DNA from: JBARKJ01 sp963698885
Lineage (GTDB): Bacteria > Nitrospirota > JACRHJ01
Length of the DNA stretch: 64,000 nucleotides
Direction of reading: 5' to 3'
NCBI GenBank assembly: GCA_963698885.1
Contig: CAVOSJ010000004.1
Location: 1 to 64,000 of the forward strand
Shown: positions 55,040-63,082 of the stretch, piece by piece
Numbering within the stretch: the first letter of the stretch is position 1
How the letters are laid out: the number at the start of each line of letters is the position of its first letter
Notes under the pieces: generated by a model
The model's input: only the letters and a program-made list of their open reading frames with translations
What the model was told of the DNA's origin: nothing
The model's database searches: none
Program-made: the position numbers and the translations under genes

Positions 55040-56134
55040 TCAGACGTTGAACTTGAACAGCATGCAGTCCCCGTCCTGGACGACATATTCCTTGCCCTCC
55101 TGCCGGAGGACTCCCTTCTCCTTCGCGGCATGCCAGGAGCCTAAGGTTACCAGGTCGTTATAGTGGATCACTTCCGCGCGGATAAAGCCCCGCTCGAAAT
55201 CGGAATGTATTTTTCCCGCCGCCTGGGGCGCTTTGGAGCCTTTCCTTACCGTCCAGGCCTTGACCTCGTCCTCGCCCACCGTAAAGAACGTGATTAGTTC
55301 GAGCAGGTTATATCCCTCGCGGATAAGCCGGTTTAACCCCGGCTCTTTAAGCCCCAGACTCTCAAGGAACTCCGGACGCTCCTCCGGTGCAAGGGCGGCT
55401 ATTTCCGATTCCGTCTTCCCGCTTATTACCACCACCGGCGCGCCCTCGGTCTTCGCAATTTCCCTGACCTCGGCAACCAACGGCGACTTTCCCTCGACAT
55501 CGTCCTCAGAGACATTCGCGACATAAAGGATAGGCTTTGCGGTGAGGAGAAAGAAGCTTTTAACCAGCGCCTGTTCTTCCTCGTTGAAATTCCCCGTCCG
55601 TACAGGCTCGCCCTTCTCCAGCATATTTTTAAGGCGCTCCAGCAATTCCACTTCCGCCTTCGCCGCCTTGTCGCCGCCCTTCGCCACCTTCTGACGCGAG
55701 TAAAGCCGCTTCTCCACGCCGTCTAAGTCCGCGAGCATCAGTTCCGCTTCGATTACCTCGATATCGCGCTTCGGGCCGATATCGCCGTCCACATGCACCA
55801 CGTCCGGGTCCTGAAAGCACCGCACGACGTGAGCGACAGCGTCAACCTCGCGGATGTTGCCCAGGAACTTGTTGCCCAGGCCCTCGCCCCTGCTCGCACC
55901 CTTGACCAGTCCGGCGATGTCCACGAACTCGATGGTCGTCGGCGTGAGTTTCTTGGGGTGATACATCCCGTTGAGCTTGATAAGCCGCTCGTCCGGCACC
56001 TCGACAATGCCCACATTCGGGTCGATTGTGGTGAATGGATAATTGGACGCCTGCGCCCCGGCGCTTGATAGCGCATTGAATATGGTGGACTTCCCGACGT
56101 TCGGGAGGCCGATTATGCCGCAGTTAAACCCCAT
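55040..56134 (-). CDS. ychF: Redox-regulated/ribosome-associated ATPase YchF (OLA1 family)
   Basis: YchF is a universally conserved P-loop protein that prefers ATP and binds ribosomes. The 364-residue protein has GIIGLPNVGKSTIFNAL, YPFTTIDPNVGIV, DIAGLVKGASRGEGLGNKFL, then a coiled-coil domain and the C-terminal TGS region ending VVQDGDCMLFKFNV. It overlaps the upstream membrane protein gene by 11 bases. Confidence 0.97.
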   Translation of the reverse strand: MGFNCGIIGLPNVGKSTIFNALSSAGAQASNYPFTTIDPNVGIVEVPDERLIKLNGMYHPKKLTPTTIEFVDIAGLVKGASRGEGLGNKFLGNIREVDAVAHVVRCFQDPDVVHVDGDIGPKRDIEVIEAELMLADLDGVEKRLYSRQKVAKGGDKAAKAEVELLERLKNMLEKGEPVRTGNFNEEEQALVKSFFLLTAKPILYVANVSEDDVEGKSPLVAEVREIAKTEGAPVVVISGKTESEIAALAPEERPEFLESLGLKEPGLNRLIREGYNLLELITFFTVGEDEVKAWTVRKGSKAPQAAGKIHSDFERGFIRAEVIHYNDLVTLGSWHAAKEKGVLRQEGKEYVVQDGDCMLFKFNV

Positions 56135-56810
56135 CTTTAATTCCTAACTGTAGGGGCCGGCCTTCGTGCCGGCCCTCAATTATTATATCGCCAAACTCTT
56201 CCATGGCCTCTTGCTTTGATAGCCACACGAACAGCTCCAGATAGATGAACCACGCGCAGGCGATAATCAGCGCGAACATCAGGAAGCTGATAAGCTCGGA
56301 CGGCGAATTAAGCGAAATGAAAGCCAGGGAGAGCGTGATAAGCAGGAGCGGGACGTAGAACCTGGCCCTGACGAAGAAAATCCTGAAGCCCTCCCAGAAG
56401 GAACCGATAACCGAGCGCTCTGAGAATATCATAAAAGAATAAATGAAGACCAGGAAGAAATCGGCGGCGGTGGTCGCCAGTATCGACGATTTTATGAAGG
56501 AGTGCAAGCTGCTGGTGACCATCATGATGACGAGCATCACGGAAAATGAGAGGAAAAGAACCGCGAAGTGCGCAGCCAGGAAGCTCAGGATGTATCCGCG
56601 CCCCCGCTTCAGGGTTTCCTTCAATCCTGGCATTTTCTCTCCCTTGACCCCTCCCTTAAGACCTACAAGAAGGCAGACGAGTATGAAGTCATTTAAAATC
56701 ACGACGGGTAAGATTATCCAGAAGTTCAGGTAGTCGGAGAAATAGCCCGCGAATGCGTTTAAAAGGAACAGGCAGAAGAGGACTAAATTGTCATTGAATG
56801 TTCTTATCAT
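56124..56810 (-). CDS. Membrane protein of unknown function
   Basis: The 228-residue protein has about six hydrophobic helices (LVLFCLFLLNAFAGY; LNFWIILPVVILNDFILVC; FAVLFLSFSVMLVIMMV; FFLVFIYSFMIF; FYVPLLLITLSLAFISL; LISFLMFALIIACAWFIYL). The C-terminal EGRHEGRPLQLGIKDGV is encoded by a short intergenic-type palindrome (56151-56177), and the stop lies inside ychF. The original protein probably ended earlier. Layout resembles YihY/DUF-type small integral proteins, but I cannot name a family. Confidence 0.7.
   Translation of the reverse strand: MIRTFNDNLVLFCLFLLNAFAGYFSDYLNFWIILPVVILNDFILVCLLVGLKGGVKGEKMPGLKETLKRGRGYILSFLAAHFAVLFLSFSVMLVIMMVTSSLHSFIKSSILATTAADFFLVFIYSFMIFSERSVIGSFWEGFRIFFVRARFYVPLLLITLSLAFISLNSPSELISFLMFALIIACAWFIYLELFVWLSKQEAMEEFGDIIIEGRHEGRPLQLGIKDGV
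56151..56177. repeat. Short palindromic repeat read into a protein C-terminus
   Basis: TAGGGGCCGGC, CTTCGT, GCCGGCCCTCA: a stem of the kind often scattered between genes. It encodes EGRHEGRPLQ at the end of the membrane protein above. Confidence 0.6.
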
Positions 56811-56950
56811 TTCTTCCTAAAGTGTAGAGACCGTTAATTGGTTAATTGATTCAGTATGCCTTCAGCGATCTCGAAAGCACCATTGCATATCAAAGGGGGA
56901 GAGAAGGAACTTCCTTAGAATTTTTCATTTTAGCTATTTATCATCCGAGA

Positions 56951-56982
56951 AAAACAAGCCCCGCCTTTTTAGGGGCGGGGCT
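56951..56982 (-). terminator. Intrinsic terminator after hppA
   Basis: On the minus strand AGCCCCGCC, CCTAAAAA, GGCGGGGCT, then TGTTTTT. It lies 34 bases past the hppA stop. Confidence 0.92.
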
Positions 56983-57015
56983 GATTATACCACAACTTTC
57001 CGCTTGCGCGGGTTT

Positions 57016-59127
57016 TTACAGGTGGATCAGCACGTGACCGGAGGCGAGAAGGCCAACGATCAGGAGCGCCACGATGTTGATGATCTTGATCATCGGGTTG
57101 ATGGCCGGGCCCGCGGTATCCTTGTACGGATCGCCGACGGTGTCGCCGGTTACCGCCGCCTTATGGGCGTCGGAACCCTTGCCGCCGAAGTTCCCGTTCT
57201 CGATGTACTTCTTCGCGTTGTCCCACGCTCCGCCGCCGGAGGTCATGGAGATGGCGACGAAGAGGCCAGTTACGATGGCGCCGACGAGCATTCCGCCGAC
57301 AGCCACTGGGCCGAGTATGTACCCGACGACTAACGGGGCAAGGACCGGCAGGAGCGCCGGGATCATCATCTCGCGGATGGCGGCCTTGGTGACGATGTCA
57401 ACCGCCGCCGCGTAATCCGGCCTTCCGGTGCCTTCCATGATACCCTTGATCTCGCGGAACTGCCTGCGGACTTCGTCGACTATCTCGCCGCCCGCTTTCG
57501 CGACTGCCTGCATCGACATCGCGCCGAACAGGTATGGCAGCAGGCCGCCGATGAACAGGCCTATCAATACCAGCGGGTTAGAGAGGTCGAAAGTGACCGG
57601 AGGCAGACCGTTCTTTATGAGCGCGTCGCCCAGTTCCTGGGTGTACGCGGAGAAGAGTACGAGGGCCGCGAGGGCCGCCGATGCGATGGCGTATCCCTTG
57701 GTTACGGCTTTCGTGGTGTTGCCGACCGCGTCGAGCGGGTCGGTTATCGCGCGGACGGAATCCGGAAGCTCAGCCATCTCGGCAATGCCGCCGGCGTTGT
57801 CCGTGATGGGGCCGTAAGCGTCGATGGCGACGATTATGCCTGTCATGGAGAGCATGGAGACCGCTGCCATCGCGACACCGTAAAGCCCTGCCATGCTGAA
57901 GGCCACCAGGATGCCCGCCGATATAAGGAGAATCGGGGCAGCGGTGGACTTCATGGAGACCGCAAGGCCGGTAATAACGTTGGTGCCGTGGCCGGTAGTG
58001 GAGGCCTGGGCTATTGCCTTGACCGGCGCGTAGGCCGTGGAGGTGTAGTACTCGGTGATTACAACCATGCCGCCGGTGACGACGAGGCCGACCAACGCGG
58101 ATATGTAGAGGTTCACCCAGGTGTACTGCTCAAGGCCGGGCGTCGCGGATATCCCGCCCATCATCTGCTTCGTGATGGGGAAGAAGGCTATCGCGGAAAG
58201 GAGCGCCGACGCGATGAGGCCTTTGTACAGGGCGCCCATGATGTTGCCGCTCTTGCCTATCTTCACGAAGAAGACGCCGATGATGGAAGTCACTATGGAG
58301 ACGCCGCCCAATACCAGCGGGTAAGAGAGCGCCTTGGCTATGACGTCCGGACCGGCGTTCTTGAAGAGAAGCGCGCCAAGCAGCATGGAGGCGACGATCG
58401 TGACAGCGTAAGTCTCGAAGAGGTCGGCAGCCATGCCAGCGCAGTCGCCGACGTTGTCGCCGACGTTGTCAGCGATGACGGCCGGGTTACGGGGATCGTC
58501 TTCGGGGATGCCCGCTTCGACCTTGCCCACGAGGTCAGCGCCGACATCAGCGCCCTTCGTGAATATGCCGCCGCCAAGCCTGGCGAATATGGAGATAAGG
58601 CTGCCGCCGAAGCCGAGGCCGACAAGCGGCCTGACCAACTCGGACGGAACCGCGCCCGGAGATATCGCCTGAAGGACGAGGAAATAACCCGACAGGGTAA
58701 AGAGGCCAAGGCCCACGACCAGCATGCCGGTGATGGCCCCGCCCTTGAAGGCGACGTTCATCGCCTCGTTAAGACCGGTCCTCGCCGCCTCGGTAGTACG
58801 GACGTTTGCGCGGACGGATATGTTCATTCCTATGATGCCGGCCGCCGCGGAGCCCAGGGCGCCGATGACGAAGCCGATTGCCGTGAGAGGCCCAAGGCCT
58901 ATGGAGGCGGGCGAGACAGCGATGACTATCGTAAGGATTACTCCGACTACTGCAATGGTTGTGTACTGGCGCTTAAGATATGCCCCGGCGCCCTCCTGAA
59001 TGGCCTTCGAGATCGCCTGCATCTTCTCGTTGCCCTGGCCCAGTTTCATGATCCAGCCGATGCTCATGATGCCGTATATCACGGCGATGATGCTGCAGCC
59101 TAAAGCTATTAGAACGTTCGTATCCAT
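57016..59127 (-). CDS. hppA: Membrane-bound pyrophosphatase, K+-independent H+-pumping type
   Basis: This integral membrane enzyme couples pyrophosphate hydrolysis to ion pumping. The 703-residue protein has about 16 helices and the catalytic segments GGIFTKGADVGADLVGKVE, EDDPRNPAVIADNVGDNVGD and GNTTKAVTKGYAIASAALAA. The Lys in GNTTKA, where K+-dependent enzymes have Ala, marks the K+-independent H+-pumping class. The last segment GSDAHKAAVTGDTVGDPYKD is complete. It is monocistronic. The 255 bases upstream to pth are AT-rich and hold nothing I can assign. Confidence 0.96.
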   Translation of the reverse strand: MDTNVLIALGCSIIAVIYGIMSIGWIMKLGQGNEKMQAISKAIQEGAGAYLKRQYTTIAVVGVILTIVIAVSPASIGLGPLTAIGFVIGALGSAAAGIIGMNISVRANVRTTEAARTGLNEAMNVAFKGGAITGMLVVGLGLFTLSGYFLVLQAISPGAVPSELVRPLVGLGFGGSLISIFARLGGGIFTKGADVGADLVGKVEAGIPEDDPRNPAVIADNVGDNVGDCAGMAADLFETYAVTIVASMLLGALLFKNAGPDVIAKALSYPLVLGGVSIVTSIIGVFFVKIGKSGNIMGALYKGLIASALLSAIAFFPITKQMMGGISATPGLEQYTWVNLYISALVGLVVTGGMVVITEYYTSTAYAPVKAIAQASTTGHGTNVITGLAVSMKSTAAPILLISAGILVAFSMAGLYGVAMAAVSMLSMTGIIVAIDAYGPITDNAGGIAEMAELPDSVRAITDPLDAVGNTTKAVTKGYAIASAALAALVLFSAYTQELGDALIKNGLPPVTFDLSNPLVLIGLFIGGLLPYLFGAMSMQAVAKAGGEIVDEVRRQFREIKGIMEGTGRPDYAAAVDIVTKAAIREMMIPALLPVLAPLVVGYILGPVAVGGMLVGAIVTGLFVAISMTSGGGAWDNAKKYIENGNFGGKGSDAHKAAVTGDTVGDPYKDTAGPAINPMIKIINIVALLIVGLLASGHVLIHL

Positions 59128-59382
59128 AATTTTAAACTACCCCCTTTCAATGATCGCGGTTAAATAATATGGGCAAAATTTCTTGCGGTGTCCCCCCTTC
59201 CCTAACGCATGTGAACATTAAAACGCCGTTTTATAAACTTGGGAAGTTTACTCTTTCACCAAGGGTTTTCCAAATTAAAAAAATTAATGCAAATATTAAT
59301 ATGATGATAAGGCTTCTAACGAGCGGGATTGAATATAAACGAACTGGATAATTTTATCAAGCACTAATTACGATGCCGATAT

Positions 59383-59940
59383 TCAATTAAAAAGGTTCAT
59401 TGCGGCTGGAACACCCTTTTTAAATACTGCCAGGACAGCCTCCACCGCCTTTGCCACGGCTTCTTCGACCTTTTCCCGCTCTTCCTGGATAAACCTTGAA
59501 AGGACATAATCCGACGGGTTCATCCGGGGGTCCGGGCGTCCAATCCCAATTTTTATTCTTATGAAATCCGGGCCGACGTGAGAAATGACGGAGGCGACGC
59601 CGTTGTGTCCGCCGTCGCCTCCCGTGGAGCGTATCCTGATCCTGCCCAGGGGCAGGTCCATGTCGTCGTGTATTACCATCAAGTCCGAAGGGGGCACTTT
59701 ATAGTACCGGATTGCCTCCCCTACTGCTTCGCCGCTTCTGTTCATAAAATTCTGCGGCTTTATAAGGAGGAGGTTTTCTCCCTCGAAATCCGCGCGGCAG
59801 GTGAACGCGCCGAAAGAGCTTTTGTAAGAGCCGGCGCTCAAAAGCTTTACTGCGAGAGCGTCCACCGCCATAAACCCGATATTGTGCCGGGTGCCGGCAT
59901 ACTCGCTGCCTGGGTTCCCCAGTCCTGCGATCACTTTCAA
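59383..59940 (-). CDS. pth: Peptidyl-tRNA hydrolase
   Basis: Pth recycles tRNA from stalled peptidyl-tRNA. The 185-residue protein begins KVIAGLGNPGSEYAGTRHNIG with the catalytic His, and has KPQNFMNRSGEAVGEAI, LMVIHDDMDLPLGRIRI and GGDGGHNGVASVISHVG. It lies 2 bases past rplY, the standard rplY-pth order. Confidence 0.97.
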   Translation of the reverse strand: MKVIAGLGNPGSEYAGTRHNIGFMAVDALAVKLLSAGSYKSSFGAFTCRADFEGENLLLIKPQNFMNRSGEAVGEAIRYYKVPPSDLMVIHDDMDLPLGRIRIRSTGGDGGHNGVASVISHVGPDFIRIKIGIGRPDPRMNPSDYVLSRFIQEEREKVEEAVAKAVEAVLAVFKKGVPAAMNLFN

Positions 59941-59942
59941 GA

Positions 59943-60608
59943 CTATTTCGCTTTCGGCTTCTCTTCTTCTTCCTTCTTCTTTGTCAGGACCTCGGGCTCC
60001 TTAACCGCTGCTGAAGCCTCGCTCGAAAGCATAGCATCCAGCTTCTCCGCGGATATCGGCGGGGCGATGGCAAAGAGCACGGTGCCGGCGTCGGTAAGGG
60101 CCTTGACCCCCTCCGGGAGTTTCAGGTCGCCGACATGGACGGCTTCGTTTACCTTAAGCCCCGAGCAATCCACCTCGACATGCTCCGGTATCGTGGAAGG
60201 CAGGCATTCTACAATTATCTCTCTGACCGGGTGCTGGAATATTCCGCCTTCCTTTACCCCCGCCGGCTGGCCGCCCACCTGCACCACCGCCACGGTCACG
60301 TGTATGACCTTGTTCTCGGCGACTTCCTGAAAATCGGCGTGGATCAGAACGCTCTTGATCGGGTCTACCTGATACTCGCGGAGGATGGCCATCTTCTCGC
60401 CCATGCCCTCTATCATGACCGTGAGGAGCTGGCTTCCGCCTTCGCCCGCGTTTATTATCTTGGAAAGCTCTTTCCTGTCCAGGGAAATGGGGGTGGACCC
60501 GCCGGTGCCGTATATTATCCCGGGAATCCTGCCTTCGCGCCTGAGGCTCCTCGCGGAACCCTTTCCCCTTCCTTCGCGGACCATGACTTTAAGTGCCGTT
60601 TTTTTCAT
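59943..60608 (-). CDS. rplY: 50S ribosomal protein L25/general stress protein Ctc
   Basis: The 221-residue protein has the L25 domain (LKVMVREGRGKGSARSLRRE; GRIPGIIYGTGG; FQEVAENKVIHVTVAV) followed by the TL5 C-terminal domain (LPSTIPEHVEVDCSGLKVNE) and a charged tail rich in Lys and Glu. This is the long CTC form that binds 5S rRNA. It follows prs by 27 bases. Confidence 0.96.
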   Translation of the reverse strand: MKKTALKVMVREGRGKGSARSLRREGRIPGIIYGTGGSTPISLDRKELSKIINAGEGGSQLLTVMIEGMGEKMAILREYQVDPIKSVLIHADFQEVAENKVIHVTVAVVQVGGQPAGVKEGGIFQHPVREIIVECLPSTIPEHVEVDCSGLKVNEAVHVGDLKLPEGVKALTDAGTVLFAIAPPISAEKLDAMLSSEASAAVKEPEVLTKKKEEEEKPKAK

Positions 60609-60635
60609 CTGCCTTTGTTCCTCCTGAAATTTTAT

Positions 60636-61577
60636 TTACATGAAAAGAGAGCTGAGCGAGCTCTCATCATGTATCCTCTTTATCGCCTCGCCCAGAAGCG
60701 GCGCTACAGTCAGCACCTTGAGCTTCGGGCACTCCATCAGCTTTCCGTCCATCGCTATGGTGTTGGTCACGACTACCTTGTCCAGCTCGGATTCGTTAAG
60801 CCTTTTTATCGCGGGGCCGGACAGCACGGCGTGAGAACACGCGGCCATCACCTTCTTCGCCCCATGCTTCTTTATCGCGTCCACCGCCTTGGTGATGGTG
60901 CCCGCGGTATCTATCATATCATCTAACAGGAGTGCGTCCCTCCCCGACACCTCGCCGATAAGGTTCATTACCTCGGCTTCGTTCGGGGCGCTCCTGCGCT
61001 TGTCTATTATCGCGATGCTCCCGCCCAGCTTCTTGGAGAAAGCCCTCGCCCGCTCCACTCCCCCGGCGTCCGGCGATATCACGACAGGGTCATTCAGTCC
61101 GATATCCTTCAGATAATCGAAGAGGACGGGCGTCGCGAAGAGGTTGTCCACCGGGACGTTGAAGAAGCCCTGTATCTGCCCGGCGTGCAGGTCCACCGTC
61201 AGGACTCTGTCCGCTCCGGCGGCGCTGATCAGGTCCGCCACCAGCCTCGCTGTGATGGGTACTCTGGGCTGGGCCTTTCTGTCCTGGCGAGAATATCCGT
61301 AATACGGGATAACCGCCGTGATGCGTTTGGCGGACGCCCTCTTGAAGGCGTCTATCATTATAAGCAGTTCCATCAGGTGGTTGTTTACCGGCTGTGAAGT
61401 CGGCTGCACGACGAAAATATCCCCGCCCCGGACGTTCTCGTTTATCTTTACGTTTATCTCCCCGTCCGAGAACGTGGCGACGAAGGCGTCGCCCAGGGGG
61501 ATCCCCAGATGGTCGGCAATTTCCTTCGCCAGGACAATATTCGCGTTACCCGAAAAAAGCTTCAATTCTTGCGTCAT
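60636..61577 (-). CDS. prs: Ribose-phosphate pyrophosphokinase
   Basis: Prs makes PRPP for purine, pyrimidine, NAD, His and Trp synthesis. The 313-residue protein has LKLFSGNANIVLAKEIADHL, VVQPTSQPVNNHLMELLIM, AVIPYYGYSRQDRK, VDLHAGQIQGFFNVPVDNL, VVISPDAGGVERARAFSK and the PRPP loop ALLLDDMIDTAGTI. It lies downstream of tRNA-Gln and spoVG-ispE. Confidence 0.97.
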   Translation of the reverse strand: MTQELKLFSGNANIVLAKEIADHLGIPLGDAFVATFSDGEINVKINENVRGGDIFVVQPTSQPVNNHLMELLIMIDAFKRASAKRITAVIPYYGYSRQDRKAQPRVPITARLVADLISAAGADRVLTVDLHAGQIQGFFNVPVDNLFATPVLFDYLKDIGLNDPVVISPDAGGVERARAFSKKLGGSIAIIDKRRSAPNEAEVMNLIGEVSGRDALLLDDMIDTAGTITKAVDAIKKHGAKKVMAACSHAVLSGPAIKRLNESELDKVVVTNTIAMDGKLMECPKLKVLTVAPLLGEAIKRIHDESSLSSLFM

Positions 61578-61614
61578 GCCTTGATGGTCCTCTTAAAGAG
61601 ATAAAAAAGAATCC

Positions 61615-61689
61615 TGGCTGGGGCGCCAGGATTCGAACCTGGGAATGGGAGATTCAAAGTCTCCTGACTTACCGCTTGTCGACGCCCCA
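61615..61689 (-). tRNA. tRNA-Gln (anticodon TTG)
   Basis: A 75-base cloverleaf with encoded CCA: acceptor TGGGGCG / CGCCCCA, anticodon loop CTTTGAA with TTG between GGAGA and TCTCC, T arm GGTTCGAATC. It lies between spoVG and prs on the same strand, probably in the same transcript. Confidence 0.95.
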
Positions 61690-61698
61690 ACGGTCAGG

Positions 61699-61971
61699 TC
61701 ATGTTTCTGCCGGGAGGGCTGCCATCTCCCTCTCGTATTCAGCCATGACTTTCTGCTCTATCATCTCGCGCGTCTCGGTATTGAGCGGGTGCGCCATGTC
61801 CCGGTAGGTCCCGTCTTTGCGTTTCTTGCTGGGCATCGCCACGAACGTCCCGGATTTACCCTGGATAATCTTCAGGTCGCGTACCACGAAGGAGTTGTCG
61901 AACGTCACCGTGACGTATGCCTTCAACTTGTCTTCAGACACAGGAAATACTTTGACTTCGGTTACCTCCAT
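61699..61971 (-). CDS. spoVG: SpoVG family protein
   Basis: SpoVG is a small nucleic-acid-binding regulator found also in non-sporulating bacteria. I start at ATG 61971 (MEVTEVKVFPVSEDKLKAYV); the longer frame to 62061 overlaps ispE and lacks homology. The 90-residue protein has TVTFDNSFVVRDLKIIQGK, VAMPSKKRKDGTYRDMAHPL and NTETREMIEQKVM, the family core. Its place after ispE is widely conserved. Confidence 0.93.
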   Translation of the reverse strand: MEVTEVKVFPVSEDKLKAYVTVTFDNSFVVRDLKIIQGKSGTFVAMPSKKRKDGTYRDMAHPLNTETREMIEQKVMAEYEREMAALPAET

Positions 61972-62008
61972 AAATTCCCCCTCTCGCTCTACCCTCAGGT
62001 GTCCCCCA

Positions 62009-62899
62009 CTAAGGGGCTCTAAGAACAGGCGCCGGCCAACTGGGGATACTTCTCGTAACAATCAATCTGCAGCCGGTGTCCGTAAGGCTTGCCGCGGCGG
62101 CTTTCGCTGCCGCCTCAGTCCTGAAAATGCCGAAAACCGTGGGGCCGCTCCCGGACATCAAAGCGCCCAGCGCCCCTCCTTTGACCAGTCTCTTTTTCAG
62201 GACTTCAATCTCTGGATACCTTACGACCGTCACGCGCTCGAGGTCGTTCTTCAGGCATGAGGCGACAAGGAAGGCATCCGCCCCTTCCTTAAACTGGAAA
62301 AGTTTAGTATTATCGGACTGTTTTGTCAACCCTAAATTTAACTGCGAATAAACCCAGGCCGTGGAGACCCCGAAGGCGGGCTTTAAAAGCACGAACCATA
62401 TCTCGCCAAGAGGTTCAAGCCGGGACAGCCTCTCCCCTACCCCCTCCGCGAGCGCGACAGGCCACGAAAGGAAAAAGGGCACGTCCGCGCCTATCCCCGC
62501 GCCGATTTCACGGAGGCGCTCATCGGGAAAGTCCAGGTTCAGCAGGATGTTGAGCCCCTTCAAAACCGCCGCGGCGTCGCTTGAGCCTCCGCCAAGCCCC
62601 GCCGCGACCGGAGCCTTTTTGGCTATTTCCACCCTAACGCCGCCGTCGTATCCAGCCTCGCCAATAATGGCCTTTGCCGCCCGGAAAGCTATGTTGGACT
62701 CGCCGTCCGGCACTTCGCCGGAGTCGCAGGTGACTTCGATACCCCCTCCGGTCAGAGTAATTTTTACCTCATCGGAGAGTTCCAGCGCCTGCATCACGCT
62801 TATTATGTCGTGATACCCGTCCGGCCTCCTGCCGATGACTTCCAGCAGCAGGTTTACCTTAGCCGGCGCTTTAATGGTGATTTCAGTCCCTTTTTTCAT
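62009..62899 (-). CDS. ispE: 4-diphosphocytidyl-2-C-methyl-D-erythritol kinase
   Basis: IspE phosphorylates CDP-ME in the MEP route to isoprenoids. The 296-residue GHMP kinase has IKAPAKVNLLLEVIGRRPDG with the conserved Lys/Asn, the ATP loop PVAAGLGGGSSDAAAVLKG, FFLSWPVALAEGVGE and LMSGSGPTVFGIF. It is the first gene of the ispE-spoVG-tRNA-Gln-prs-rplY-pth run. Confidence 0.96.
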   Translation of the reverse strand: MKKGTEITIKAPAKVNLLLEVIGRRPDGYHDIISVMQALELSDEVKITLTGGGIEVTCDSGEVPDGESNIAFRAAKAIIGEAGYDGGVRVEIAKKAPVAAGLGGGSSDAAAVLKGLNILLNLDFPDERLREIGAGIGADVPFFLSWPVALAEGVGERLSRLEPLGEIWFVLLKPAFGVSTAWVYSQLNLGLTKQSDNTKLFQFKEGADAFLVASCLKNDLERVTVVRYPEIEVLKKRLVKGGALGALMSGSGPTVFGIFRTEAAAKAAAASLTDTGCRLIVTRSIPSWPAPVLRAP

Positions 62900-62910
62900 A
62901 GGTTTTGGAG

Positions 62911-62937
62911 TCTATATTCATTCAAATTAAAAGTCAA
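62911..62937 (-). promoter_or_regulatory. Candidate ispE promoter, short leader
   Basis: On the minus strand TTGACT (62932-62937), 15 bases, TATAGA (62911-62916), then 11 bases to the ispE ATG with no clear ribosome binding site. The leader would be about five bases. The spacer is short, as in the promoters at 38750 and 39644. Confidence 0.45.
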
Positions 62938-63082
62938 GAAAACAGCATGTCCGGTAAAATTAAGCGTTAACACTCATAAATAATGCGCGATTTAGCTCTC
63001 AAGGTTTAGCCTCAAGCTTAATTAACGAATTTCTAAAAAGCCACTCTACTCAAAACATAATGTTTTTAGTATTTCTAACTAC

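Noticed and set aside
57988..59103. Plus-strand open frame of 371 codons opposite hppA
   Set aside because: Antisense to an intact, highly conserved pyrophosphatase; composition is Arg/Gly/Asp-rich with no motif.
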